Source: Hirudinaria manillensis
Lineage: Eukaryota > Annelida > Clitellata > Hirudinida > Hirudinidae
Reading direction: 5' to 3'
DNA length: 64,000 nucleotides
Assembly: GCA_034509925.1 (NCBI GenBank)
Contig: CM067537.1
Coordinates: 2,350,001 to 2,414,000, forward strand
The translations under genes and the position numbers were made by a program. A model generated the notes under the pieces. It was given only the letters and a program-made list of their open reading frames with translations, made no database searches and was not told the DNA's origin. Positions 35,501 to 49,700 of this stretch are shown piece by piece. How positions within the stretch are numbered: the stretch's first letter is position 1; each line of letters starts with the position of its first letter.

Positions 35501-36901
35501 CAAATAAAAGAAAGCATTTCAAAAAGAAATTAAGGAACAGTTGTAGACGAAGATGTAGCTGTGGCACGAGTCTTCAGAGATATAAATAGTCTCGTGGTAT
35601 CAATTAACGAATTAACGTTTTCATAATTATTCGCATCCTGCTGCTTCACAAACTGCACCTCGATATTAAAGATCTGAATCTCTGGAGGTCTTGAATGAAT
35701 GACTGAACGAACGAATGAATGAATCACGATTTCATTTTGTTTATATTTCCAATTACAATTGTAACAACCTCAGCCTTGCTCAAACATGGCAATATAATTA
35801 TGAAACAAAGCAGGTTAAGCCATTCAAAGTAATATCACTTGACTGCTCAACAATAATAATAATAATAATAATAATAACAACAGCAACAACAATAATAACA
35901 ACGTAAATAACTTAAACACGTCCAATGAACTGAATGTAAAAAACACGCACCACGATATTATAAATAAAGATAATTGTTTTACAGGAGTAATGAGGAACTT
36001 GATGCACATTATATCAGTAATAATAATATATTATATTGTTATTATGTCATATATTATTATTTATATAATAATTATAATATATATTAATTATAATTATATT
36101 ATAATAATATTATATAATGTACACGCATTCAATAGCTATTGTCGTTGTATAATGAAGTCCAATCAACAACTATTCAAAGACAAGAGACATACACACACAG
36201 ACAGACGGACAATTAGGGGTGTTGAAAGCATGGGAGCGCAAGACACAAAAACGCACAACAAAGTCCGCCACTCACGTCTGCCGACACAGGTCGACGAGTA
36301 CCATGAGCATCTTGGGGCACTTGTTCTGAATCTGCGTCATGCATGACTCGATGCAGAGCGACTCCCTCACGTCGTTTCCCTGTCGAAGGTCCCAGGGGAC
36401 CAGGAAGTGCTTGTGCTCGTACAGGAAGCCATGGCCCATGCAATAGAAGATGACTGAAAGAATAAGAAATGGATTATTATCATTATTGTCATTAATTATA
36501 ATAATTAATTATTATATGATAATGATTATAATAATAATAATAATAATATAAGTCTTTGCATCTGCAAAAAGTCAGACTGGCAATGGAAATGTTGAGTTGA
36601 AACTGGAATCTGATAAAAGCCAACCGTAGGCATCTTCCGTCACCAGATGGCAGAAGAAGTCGATGGCCCTTTTCATCTCCTCGAGCGTCTGGTCCAAGAG
36701 TGCAATGACCTTGAACCCCATCTTCTCGAAGGTCTCCTTGGTGTGGTAAAGGTCAAACTCCACTGCCGGTAGAACCTGCCCGTAGCTTCGGTAGAACGCG
36801 TTTCCGATCACCAACGCCACCTTGTCTCCGGCTTGACAATCATTAATCGATCATTAATTGGCAATGATAATAACTTAACCATCAACAATAATAATGATAA
36901 C

Positions 36902-36939
<38 letters not shown>

Positions 36940-39477
36940 CAAAAAGCATTGTTTTGTGACAGGGAAAGCACCAAATATTACAGCTTTGTTAATGAAAATA
37001 CAAGATCAACAATATAAACACATGAAGCGACACATTCTATAATTATACGATGGTACGATTAATTAACAGAACTAATTCAAAATTAACGATTCATAATAAT
37101 CACAACAAGCACTTACACCTCTCGCAGCATTATGTGCAATAATAGTTAAAAATTAACTAATAACAATAATAATAGTTAATAATTAACTATTAACAACAAT
37201 AATAATAGTTAGAAATTAACTATTAACAATAATAACAGTTATAAATTGACTAATATTAATATTAAAACCAATCTGGCACCGATCCATCAGAACCAACCGG
37301 TGTATTGGTTCGGTTCTGGGTTGACCTCGAGTTTGGCGACCCTGGACATGGTCTGGATGTTGTCGTTCACCTGCGAATACACCCTCACCTGGTAACGACC
37401 CGCATTCTTCTTAGAAACGTCCTCGATTCTCAACTCGTTCCCTTTGGCGTCTGCAATCCGTTTTCGGACGAGTTTTACGTTTTTAAATCGATTTTAATTC
37501 AATCGATTTTAATTCGCTCGTTATTTATTTAATAATTTATTAAAATATTTATTTGAACATTTTTGGTCCGATTAATTAAAAAAAAATAAATTAATTTGTT
37601 TTAAAAATAACTTGATAACAATTAAAAATTAAGACATATTAGAGAACTTTGTTAGTAACCAACAACCATTGCCATTGGTTAATTAATTAATAACTAATTA
37701 ATTGATGGTTAAACTCTGTGAACTTCGGCTCACTTGGAATGAGCCTGTCGTTGTGGAACCACTGGAACCTGAGCGGATCCGTCGGGTGCTGGGCTTCCAC
37801 CTTGAAGACCACGGGACCCCCGCACTCGCTAGACTTGTTCGTCGGTTGGAGTGTGATTTGGGGCGGATCTGAAGTCAAACAACGGATGATGATGATGATG
37901 ATGCAGGTGGTGTTGTTGATGATTATGATGATGATGATACTGATGATGATGATGATGATGATGATTCAATGTCGAAACGAATGAATGATTAATTTAAACA
38001 ATGTTGTTCTCTACTATCTCAGTATCTAAGTATCTCAGTGAAAGTATCCACTATGAAACAGAGATGATTTTGTGATAGATAGATGCAACAGATACCACAT
38101 CATGAAACAGATACCACATGAATAATACCAAACAAAATATCCTCAAACAACTAACGAAAGGGTCTAGAAGTCACAAATTCCCCTTAAATTAAAAATAAAA
38201 TAAATAAATAAATTAATTAATTAACTAATGAAATCAAAATAAATAAATTTCCTTAAAACACATAACAATTAAAGAATTTGCTCAATTTAATTAATTACCT
38301 GGTATATCTTAATAATTAAATGTTAATTAATATATTAATTATATGTTACTGTAAACAGCTATAAGTTGTTATAAATTAATTATCACCATCACTCAAAGCA
38401 AATTAGTTATAGTACTAATATGTTAATTAATATGTAAATAATATGTTAATTAATATGTTAATTAACAAAGCAGCTGCATTGCATGCATTTTGATAAACTA
38501 ATGATTGATTGAATCATAAAACAACAATAACCACCGTAAAGATTTGCATTTCCTTTGAACTGCAGAAATAAAATCAAAAAAGCAATTTATTAATTTATTA
38601 AGAAGCAATTATTCCATTTATTATCGTTCCTCGTCTCGCAAGCAAATATAGTTGCACGTTTAATTGATAAAAATATTAACCGAATTAAATGATTTTATTA
38701 TTATTATTGTTATTATTATTAATTTTGTTCTCACTCAATATTGACAATGTTATCAACATAAACAGTCAATGAATCATGCTTATTGTATGTCATGATTACA
38801 GCCATAGCAGTCCAGTCATCATCATTATCATCATTGTCGTCATCATCATCATTATCATCATCGTCGTCATCATCATCATCACTCACCTGGCACCTCGCTG
38901 AAATTAGTGAAAAATCTGATTGAATTAAACCGAATAACCGTTAATTTATTCGAATAATTCGAAATAATATTAACGTTGTCTCTGAAATAGATGACCTATT
39001 TCAGTGGGCTCACAACAAAGTGATTCAACATCATCATCATCATCCTCATCACCGTCGTCATCGTCATCATCATCATCGGCATTACCAGTAATGCCATCAT
39101 TATCATCACCACCATCACAATGTTGAATCATCATCGTCGTCGTCATCATCATCATCATGATACCTGAGGCGTTAGGATGAACTTTAACCCTGCAAGTCTT
39201 TGACATTTCCCACTCCCAGCCCCTTGATTCGTGGAAGTTTTGAACCCTGCAGGTGTAGGCACCAGAATCTGTTGGCCTACAATGATGATGACGACGACGA
39301 TGATGGCGATGACAATGGACGATTGATAATGATGATGATGATGATGATGATGACGACGACGATAATACACCATGGTAATGATGATGATGCCACAAGAAAA
39401 CAGATGGACAAAAGTAAGCCAAGTTACATAAGTCACATAAGTGCTCCAGCAATGATGACCACCATATAACAATGCTT

Positions 39478-39518
<41 letters not shown>

Positions 39519-40971
39519 AAGAAGATAATGATTGCATTATCATCAAAAGAGGTCACAATGATAGACTAAATGACTGCTAAACATGACTCAATGAAGTCAA
39601 TCCTCGTGATAATTGTAATCAATAATTACAGCATCGCTAACAAAGCCAATGTCACGAGACATCATCACTATCATCATCATGATCATCAGCATCATCACCA
39701 CGGTGACTCGTGCAAACGACGGGGCGTGACACCTGGCGCGTCGGATGACGAGGGTCCCCTGTTTGTCCGTGCTGACCCGATCCTTGCCCCTGAACCAAAC
39801 GTACTCCGGGTAAGGGAAGCTCTTCGCCTCGCAGCGGATCTCGAGCCTCTCCCCTTCCGAGACGACGATGTCGTTCGCGGGTTGTTTGATGATCGCCAGC
39901 GGTTCTGTCGGTGAAATTAATTAATTTAAAAGTTTTAATAAATTAAATTGGTTTAGAACTTAAAATTAAATTGGTTTAGAACTTAAAATTAAATTGGTTT
40001 AGAACTTAAAATTAAAAGCTGGTTTAGCTTAATTGGTTAGAAAGTTAATCTTTGAATGACAGAAAGCATGTTTATTATTGATTTGAATTGATTCCAAGGA
40101 TTTACATGTTTATCAGTTGGAAAACTGAAAAATTATCACTAGCTGCCACTTGCAGTTGAAACTAAACTCTGGATTAGTTTGGTGACAATAATATTATAAT
40201 ATTAATAATAATTAATATTAGGTATTATAATATTAATAATAATTATTATAATATTATAATTAATATAATAATAGTAATATTATAATATAATAATTAATTA
40301 TAATATTAATAATATTAAATGCAATAAAATTGTAATAAAATAATTCACAATAAAAAGAATGCAAACTAAAGTTTGAAGGATAATATTCGAACATTTATCA
40401 ACTGTAAAGACTTACACTCAATTTATCTGATAATATTGATAATATTATAAATATTATCAATGATAATATTGATAATTTTTAAATAATTTAATTTAATCAT
40501 TTAAATTGATAATATTTATAATATTATGAAGCAGTTTCATTTATAATTAAGTTAAAAAAACACAATCTTCATGCATCACCTGGCTCCTTTAGGTATCTGA
40601 GGCAGTCTTCAAATTTTAGTTTATCAAGGTAGAAAACCAAATTCTCAGTGGTCATCCCAAGAGAACCAAATTTTCGTAGCAAACTCATGGATGGGCTGTT
40701 TCCCGAGTGAAGAGATCTGGCGCATTTTTCTGCTTCGATGGCGCTGAATAAATCATTAATTGTTGACAAGTCAACCTCCCATAAAGTAATTTGTCATCAG
40801 AAATTAATTCTCAGATGGCGATGTTCCGCTACACAAGAAATGATAAACTGATTACTTTAGTTGAAATCTAGTGTTGCTTGTAACTTCAACTAAGTTCCTC
40901 CAGCTTGAATCGAGATCCAGGCGTTCGCAGATGGCCTTAAAGACTTTGAAATCCAAATCCAGGAGCTTCAT
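32548..40971 (-). CDS. MALT1: MALT1 paracaspase, 658 aa, 14 exons
   Basis: Exons: 40856-40971, 40580-40743, 39733-39904, 39164-39276, 37734-37868, 37298-37450, 36625-36831, 36276-36453, 35076-35156, 34669-34765, 34079-34221, 33869-33942, 33219-33445, 32548-32664; every phase matches. Order: death domain (1-93), Ig1 (94-188), Ig2 (189-284), paracaspase (285 to about 530), Ig3-like domain at the C-terminus. Catalytic His361 (CMGHGF) and Cys410 (LVDLCRQT) are 49 residues apart, as in human MALT1 (His415/Cys464). Landmarks are VALVIGNAFY, NYVIIYAT, SLWDPV and the end LGKPLAASL (human VGKPLIAKL). MALT1 cleaves after Arg and scaffolds NF-kB signalling with BCL10/CARD proteins. The protein stops straight after Ig3, so the vertebrate C-terminal tail is absent. 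Ig2 lacks both canonical cysteines (VFKVEAQ, YQVRV). It is divergent from SLC18B1 and convergent with ARMC6. Confidence 0.93.
39948..40016. repeat. 23-bp tandem repeat, 3 copies, MALT1 intron 2
   Basis: The unit beginning TTGGTTTAGAACTTAAAATT is repeated three times at 23-bp spacing, just upstream (transcript sense) of the Ig1 exon acceptor at 39905. Confidence 0.85.
40425..40530. repeat. AT-rich palindromic cluster, MALT1 intron 2
   Basis: Several overlapping inverted copies of GATAATATTGATAATATT-type sequence that can fold back on themselves. Position only; no function is implied. Confidence 0.6.
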
Positions 40972-41680
40972 TCGAATGATGTTTTCTTGGCACCTCCCTA
41001 TGTCGGCTCAGTGTTTGTAGGAAGTGAAAAAGAGGGGGAAACCCAGCCGTTGTCACGACCCTCAGAGTTCTGTTTCTCAAAGTATTTTGTTTGAAATTCA
41101 AATTATAATATTAATTTATCAAATAAATAATTATATTTAAAGCTATTCCGCCGCCAAAGTGAATGTTTATACTGAAGTTGCACGTTTGATCAAGTTGACT
41201 AAGAATTAGTTTTTTGTTAAAATATTGAACCTTTTTAATAGCTTTTGTGTGTATTTGAATCAAACAATCCATCTTTTAATTTGAATCTCTTAATCAAGTG
41301 CATGGATTGTTTTCAGCTTCAAACATGTGACGACCATCAAGATGCGCAACCATTCATCTGGTCCAGAAGTCGAAGTCACTCTCTTGGAGATGATAATGTA
41401 GGATTGCAGTGGAAGAATGTTTGGTTTAAAATTGTGCCATATTCTCAAGTGAACCCTCGATACTCGGTCAAAAGTTCACTGGGAGGTGTGTCTTCCAAGT
41501 AGAAAAGTTAATAGCACATGAGCTTAACTTTCGCAGCGGCATCTGTGAGACTTTTAGTGCTTATATTTTACAGTGTTCAATTTAAGAAATAATTTATTTA
41601 GCCGTAATAGTTCAATTTTTGACAGTTAATAACACTTTAAAATACTGGAAGAATCTGAGCATTCTCATAATAAATGAAAA
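40972..41680. promoter_or_regulatory. Shared spacer between divergent MALT1 and SLC18B1-like genes
   Basis: 709 bp between the two start codons of a head-to-head pair. A plus-strand open frame (41245-41502) contains a TTTTCAG followed by protein-like sequence but has no recognisable homology; it may be a 5' UTR exon or chance. No core promoter motif is claimed. Confidence 0.4.
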
Positions 41681-42986
41681 ATGGCATCAGCTGAAAGGCC
41701 TAGTAGAGACAAAGTTGCTGCAAGGAGAAACAGGAGGAGATCCAGGTAAAATTAATTTTGAAAAGATTATATTTTGTTTCATGTAAATAGAAGTTAATTT
41801 TTATTAGAACATTTCTTGTGATGTTGATTGCTGGGCCACACAAATGCCACAGCAGTTGTAAAATTTACATTTGCATAACAGTCTGTATCGTATAAAGCAG
41901 TAGTTCTCAAACTTTCTAGGATTTCTCGTGGCAGTCTCTTTGCAGTTTATTCTGGCAGGGCTCATGGACCCTTTTAAATTAACTATTTGCAATTGATGTT
42001 TAATCTGCCAACAAGTAATAAAATCGAAATAAATCAAGTTAGGCCATAACTGGCTGGAGTCGAAGATTATAAATTGCAATGCCTTCAAGGTCCTTCTGAA
42101 GCTACCAGTTTGAATAGCAATATTGATGACATTTGATGGCAATATTGTTTCTTGTTTATAATAATAAAAAAAAGAAATTGCATTTCAATAGTATCACATA
42201 TTGTTACAATTATTTTAATTATAACATTCCTGGTTTAAATTGCATCTTATTTGTCTTAATCATCTTATTTTGACTTTCTAAAATGTCTTACTTTGCCCTG
42301 TAAGTGCAAGAAACAATTTGTTATGTTCTTTTGTTAAATAAACTAATATTAATTACTTTAATAATGAGTTAATACTGCAACTACTACTAGTACTAATATT
42401 TTTTATACTTGTATAAAAATAATAAATAATTATATTAATAATTATAATAATATTTAATTATAATAAAAATAATGTTATTGATAACATTAAACAAATCAGA
42501 ATCAACAGTCATTTTCAAAAACGAAAATACAGTCCACGCCACTCATAAACCCCCAATACCTCCCTCACCCCGCAGGTCGTTGGGTGGCTACCGATCCACG
42601 GCTGCCGTCGGCTCGGCCCTCTCCTCCCCCTTGGAAATCAACACCAGGGCGGAACGCGACGAGGAAGAAGAAGACGACGATGACGGAGAGACGACTTCGA
42701 ATTTCTTTCGAATGAGTCGGAAGAAGAAGGTCACCGTGATCTTGTTCTGCGTGGCGAACTTCTTCATCGGACTCTTTTACTCCATACTCGCTCCGTTTTT
42801 CCCGACTGAGGTTCGGAGTTTTTATTGATTGACATCATAATTTATGTGGGCATTATAATATATATATATATTTACATTATAATTGCTAGTGCAGCTAATT
42901 ATAATATATATGTTTACATTATAATTGCTATTTCTGAGCAGCTAATTGAGCACATATGGATTCATTATTTATTAGTATTATTATTC

Positions 42987-43027
<41 letters not shown>

Positions 43028-46000
43028 GTTATTGTTTAAAATTTGAAGGTTTTGTTTTAGTGAATATATTTATTTATCATCAAAGCAAAGGTAACAAAGC
43101 CTACTACAACCATCTTTAGAGTTCTTTGGGTAATAATTGTTTTATTATTATATTGTTTTATTATATTTATTACACAATGTGACTTTCATATAGTTGTTTT
43201 TTGATGGAGGTTTGAAGTTTTTGCTCGACAGCATCATAATTTAGACGCTCGTTATAATTTGTAATTTGCAATTTCCTGTGCGGCCAATCAATTGAGCACG
43301 TATGGATTTATTAGTTTTGTTATTGATTAACATTTGTTGCATTCAGAATTTTTGGTAATAATTGCTTTATTATGGCAGTTGATATTAATTATATTTATAA
43401 TATAAATAATTATATTAATTTATATTAATTGCAATTCTCAGTCAAAACGAATTTTATTTTTATTATAATAACCTATGCTGATTTGTTATAATAAGCTTGT
43501 TGAAATTCTCAATCAAAATGCACGTCTGTTTTGTTATCATCATCATCATCATCATCATCATTACTCAATTTATATTATTCATTAAAAGCCAAATTATTAT
43601 GCTAATTTATGTTAATCTAGTCGTTTATTTCAGGCAGAGAAAAAAGGTGTCAGCAGTTCCATGGTCGGGTTCATCTTCGGTTCATTCGAGCTGGTCCTAG
43701 TTCTCATTTCACCGATTTTTGGAACTTATGTGAGTTCAAATGTCATCGTCATTGTCATCATCATCATCATCATCATCGTCGTCGTCATCATCATAATCAG
43801 CACCATCATCATCGTCATCATCATGGTCATAAGCAACAGCATCATCATCATCGTCGTCGTCGTCGTCGTCATCATCATCAATATCAATATCATCATCACC
43901 TTTGCCTTGTTGCAAGGACTTTGTCAGTAGAATCTGATCTTTTTCAGTGTCACAGATCATGATGTGTTTGTCATCATAAAGGAAATCTCTGTAACCTATT
44001 TTATGAATGAATGAAATTATTATTATTATTATTATGCTTATTATAGTTTATTATTTTGGAAATTATTTCATAAATAAGTTGAAGGGATACCATACGAGGA
44101 TAAATATTAATTAATTATATTTAATGAAATAATTTTAAAATTATCGATGGCTTGACTTTTTAACGAGTCGTTAATTTCAGTTGAACAAGATCGGAGCTCG
44201 GTTCCTGTTCACGGCAGGGATGTTCGTCAGCGGAACGTGTGCCATCCTCTTTGGGTTATTAAAAACTTTACGTCTCATTAATATGCGAGTAGTTATTAAT
44301 TAATAATAATTAATTAATTATAAATAATTATTACGTATCAATCAATCAACCACAATCAACTGCACAGCTAAAAGTTAATGTTATTATTATTGCGCAACAA
44401 GGTATTAACGAAGTATTAACGCATTTCACAGGGCTTCCAACGAATTCATTAAAAACGTAATTAGTCAAGCATAGATCAATTAACACCAGAACATCATCAT
44501 AATCACCTTGTCATCACCTTATCATCATCACCACCACCATCGTCGTCATCATCATCATCATATGTCATTAAATGCCTTCCAGCTTCCTGGACAAAGTGGA
44601 CAACAACAACAGCGAGTACATCATCCTCTGTTTTGTCGTTCGGATCTTCGAGGCCGTCGGTGCAGCTGCATTCGGCACAGCCAGTTTCGCCATAGTGGCC
44701 TTTAATTTTCCTAACCACATAGCCACCATGTTTGTCAGTGGATTGTTTGTTTTTGTTTGTGTGTGTTTGTGTGTGTTTGTTTGTTTGTTTGTTTGTATAA
44801 CTTTGTCAGTGGATTGTTTGTTTGTTTGTCCATGTTTGTTTTCATAACTCGTTAATATAGTAATAATAATAGTTAATATGTAAATTGATTAATTACTAAC
44901 ATCTCTAAACTTTAATAGTTGTTGAATGTTTATTTTTAAAATCAATCCAAACGAGTCGGTACTTTTTAACTTACTTGCACGACAATAGGGAACGCTGGAG
45001 ACTTTAACGGGCATCGGGCTCATGCTGGGACCGCCCCTGGGCGGAGTCTTGTACGAAGTAGGTGGAGAAGACCTTCTTAATGAATATATAATTACATGAT
45101 ATTCATTAATTATTAATTAGCCTTGATCGGTCGATCGATTCGGCCAATCGTTTTTATTGTTGCTCTTCCATAAGATTTCCTAGCATGAGTTTGTTTTAAT
45201 GAAAATTTTAATATATTTCAATAATAATTCTTTAATTTCATTCAAAGAAGTTTTTAACTTTTATAAATGTATTTGTTGAATAAATAAATTAATTAATTAA
45301 TTATATATTTGCTCACTCACTCACTCATCCATCCATTATTCTTATAACGAGTAAATATTTTACGTATTACAAATTACCGTCTGCTGCCACGAAACAAAAT
45401 AATAAACTCGAGATTTGACTTGTTGAATATTCATTTCTGTGGGTGATTGTGATTGTGATCATGCACAAAGTAATAAAAAAGATTTAAAAGAATTATTTAA
45501 TTAATTAATTAATTGCAAAAATTAACAATTATAATTTGAAAATATTAATTATACTTAACGATTAAACTTCCTTCTCGCCGTTCCTAACGAATAAATTTGA
45601 TAAATTCGAAGTTCGGAGGCTTCATTCTGCCTTTCGCCATGCTAGGTTCTTTCCTGCTAGCAGTTGGCCTCATTAGCTTGTTCATGCTTCCTGTACAAAA
45701 AGGTTGGTCCTAATTAAAAATGAAAAAGATTTAATCGAGAATAATTGGCATGATTTATCTGAGTTTTGTGGAAATTGCGAGCCTTTGTTTTGATGGATAT
45801 TGTTGTTGTTGTTGTTGCTATTGTTTTTTGTTGTTGTTATTATTGTTGTTGATGGATGTTGTTGGTTTTTGTTGTTGTTGTTGTTGTTGATGGATGTTGT
45901 TGTTGTTGTTTGCATTAATTAAATTATTAATTCCAATCATAACTCATTGATTTAGCTCTCGAGACGTTATGTGTAACTTGTTCGAAGTTATTTGAATTTA

Positions 46001-46427
46001 TTAATACGTTTGAAATTTGTTTATCGTAGTGTAATTCATATTTTTGTATCATAAACATTATTATTATTATTATTATTATTAAAATTAACTTAATAAACTA
46101 AAATAATAATAATTATTATTATTTATCCCTCTTGAAAAAAAAGCATAGAAACGCAAAAAGCGAATAAAACATAATTCATAAAAAAATAAATTAAATCTGA
46201 AATTATAAAATAAATCGACGCACAGTAACCTCGTTGCCCCACGAGGGTTCCATATTTTCCCTGTTGAAGCTGCCAATCATCATCCTGACGGGCTTCTGCC
46301 TCATCACCGGCTCGGGATGCCTCGGATTTCTGGATGTAACCTTATCACCTTTCCTGGCCAAAAATGTGGGGTCTTTTGCTTCTCTGTTAATTTGCCTGAC
46401 TCGATACTCATTCATTCGTTCATTCAT

Positions 46428-46470
<43 letters not shown>

Positions 46471-46694
46471 CTTGTTTATTTATTCATTGAGTTATTTATT
46501 AATTAATTAATTTAACCATTTACATAATTAATTATTTAATTAGTTGGTTGTTTATCATTGAAGTAACGGTGAAATAACTTCGATGCGAAGTTTACGTGGT
46601 TCTTTAATTAGGACGTAAGTCATACATTGTTATCCTTTATGATGTGTTTAGTAATAAATCCATATTGCTGTTTATTTCTTAAAGATCATTAACT

Positions 46695-46745
<51 letters not shown>

Positions 46746-49700
46746 CTGATTGATCGATTGCTTGATTGATTGATTGATTGCTTTCCTAATCTAGTTCAAC
46801 CTGTCACCGATGTTGGTTGGTTTTGTTTTCCTGGTCGAACCTATAGGTTATGCTGTCATGAGTCCGTTCTGGGGGAGGATTGTGGACAGCAGGGTGGGTG
46901 AAGGACTTTTATTTATTAATTAATTAATTATTTATTTATTTATCTATTTATTTATTCATTTATTTGCTTATTTATTTATTCATTTATTTGTTTATTTGTT
47001 TATTTATTTATTTATTTATTTTTTGTCTCATCGAGTAATTTTTCCGACTCTGAATAAAAGTCATTAAGACTGCAATTATGTTCTTGTTAGTTTATCGTTT
47101 ATTGCTTATCAGTTGTTCATAAATTATTATTATTATTATTATTATTATTACTGTTATTATTATCATTATTTATTTATTAACTTATATTTATTAATAATTG
47201 TTTATCAGTTGTTGATTAATTGCAGTTGTTATTATTATTAATTAATTTATATTTATTTAATTTTTACCCTCTCCTATACTTAGCCTCATCTTAGTCAACC
47301 TCTGCTGGCACTTGGTTACATACTTGCGGGAGCTTCGTTTTTCTTCATCGGACCTGCTCCTTTCCTTGGTTTTGGGTTAGTTGAATTGTTGTGGTTATTA
47401 TTATTATTATTCAATATAATTAGATTTTATTATTTACTTATTTGTCTCAATTCTTTTGCAATGCGAACCAAATGCTGAGGTCACTGACACAATATTATGC
47501 AATGGCACATCTTATGTTACATTATGTAATTCATCATGCATAATATACATCATGTAATATACAGTATGTAATATACATCCTGTAATATACATCATGTAAT
47601 ATACATTATGTGATATACATCATGTGATATACATCTTGTAATATACATTATGTGATATACATCATGTAATATACAATATGTAATATACAGTATGTAATAT
47701 ACATCATGTTACATACATCATTCTTATCTTGCAGTCCCCAATTGCCTGTTGTGATTGCCTGTTTAGTGATGAACGGCCTTGGCATCAGCACGTTGGCCAT
47801 AACGTTCCTCATAATATCCGAGGCGACCATGTCGGTTTTTGAATAATAATCTTCTTTTTTATCTATTTTGAGGAATTATCCATTGAAATGTGATATTAAA
47901 TGTGGTTAGATAAAAAAACCAATGGATTTAATTGCGACTGCTCTTTGTATCGTATAAATGTATCGTATAACGCATCATGATCCGTCAAGCTCATGCAAGC
48001 AGTTAATTAATAATAATAATAATAAATATTTTATTGCTTATCATTATTTATTGATTATCCTATCAAATTGTTTTCTTTAATTTCATTTTCAAATCAAGTG
48101 TATAATGGTTTAAATGTTAAATTATAATGCTTTAAATGTTAAATCATTTATGATGTGTTTATTAACAACTAACAAAAAACTAAATAATAATTAAATTAGT
48201 TAATTTAGTAACTTATTATTTATTTTTTCCTCCTCAAAATATTCACACCAGGAACGCAGGTTATCCCGAGAGTTTGTCAACTTACGGCCTGATAGCAGGC
48301 TTGGCCAATTCCTTCTTTTCTATCGGGTGAGTCGGAGTTCGTTTGCGTCTGCTTCATGGGCCGCCGAAGATGCACCGGGGTTGGGGTTGGGGAGGTGCTT
48401 TGTTGGTCGAATGTTTACATAAAAAACTTAACTAATTGATAATTAATTTTAATATAATTACAATTTTAATCAAATTAATTAAGTAAATGTTAATATTATA
48501 AAAAAAATTGTATTAATATTATAAAAAAAATTATATTAATTAAATAAACATTAATTACATTAAAATTTTAATTATAATAAAATAAATTGATAATTACTTT
48601 TATTTGATCATCATTTGTTGTTGTTGCCTCGTCAAGTAATTTTAACTTTTTATCCTCTCGACTAATTAACAGCATCGTTAAAACCATCATCGCTTACAAC
48701 ATTATCTTATTAACATAATTTATGTTTTGGTGCGATTATCTTACAATTAGCATAATTTATGTTTTGGTGCGATTATCTTGCAATTAGCATAATTTATGTT
48801 TTGATGCGATTCTTTCCATAGTGCTTTCTTGGGTCCCATCGGTGGTGGCTTCCTCCAGGACCAGCTGGGTTTTTCCATGGCTGGAGTCATCATCGGTTGT
48901 CTCAACATTCTGAGCGTAAGTTTTACTTTCTTATGTTTTCCTTGATGGAAATATTGATTGATGGTGATTGATACTCACACTATACTCTGGAATTCTAGTT
49001 AGGCGCTTGAGCTTAACGAATAGAATCGGTCGTTATCTGATATATTGCCGTTATTTTGTTGCGGAGGCATAAAATACAAATTTTTTTTTTCTTTAAATTG
49101 GGTTTATTAAAATTATTAAATTTAACAACTTAAAAAACTCCTTATTCTCCTATCTTGGTTCTTAAAATTAAATCCATGTTTATAATAGTTAATAATGTTG
49201 TGAAAACATTGCCAGCTATATGGCAATATTGCCATTACATAACGTATTATTAAATAATAATTATATAATATATTATTAAATAATAAATAAATAATGTATT
49301 ATTAAATAATAAATAAATAATGTATTATTAAATAATAAATAAATAATGTATTATTAAATAATAATTATATAATGTATTATTAAATAATAATTATATAATG
49401 TATTATTAAATAATTATATAATGTATTATTAAATAATAAATAAATAAATAATGTATTATTAAATAATGTTGTCGTTAAATTGATAATTAAAGTTTTAACT
49501 TTTAAAATTTAATCTCCTAAAAGAGTTGAATTAAATAACCAACGTTTTAATAATTAACAAATTAAAACCTTAATTAATTAATATTAATTTTAATATAATT
49601 TAATAATAATATTACTAAACCACACACACACACACACACACATGTAAAACAGGCACTGATCCTCCTGTTATACACCTACTCGAATTGCCTGAAAAGTCCG

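Noticed and set aside
35530-35727. Minus-strand open frame with protein-like sequence, first thought to be a MALT1 exon
   Set aside because: MALT1 exons 8 (ends 36276) and 9 (starts 35156 after a strong TTTTGCAG) join in phase and match human MALT1 in length between the catalytic Cys and the IVFGYAT strand, leaving no room for it.
38885-38895. An 11-nt candidate microexon in MALT1 with a TTTCAG acceptor and a GTGAGT donor
   Set aside because: Including it would break the phase; exon 4 joins exon 5 directly (G + AT) and continues the Ig region. It could only be an alternative, frame-shifting exon.
41245-41502. Plus-strand frame of 85 codons between MALT1 and SLC18B1
   Set aside because: Protein-like after a TTTTCAG but with no recognisable motif and no in-phase join to SLC18B1 exon 1; listed only within the spacer.
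47515-47712. Regular short repeats that could suggest a CRISPR array
   Set aside because: Unit is 14 bp with no spacers, in an animal intron; it is a minisatellite.
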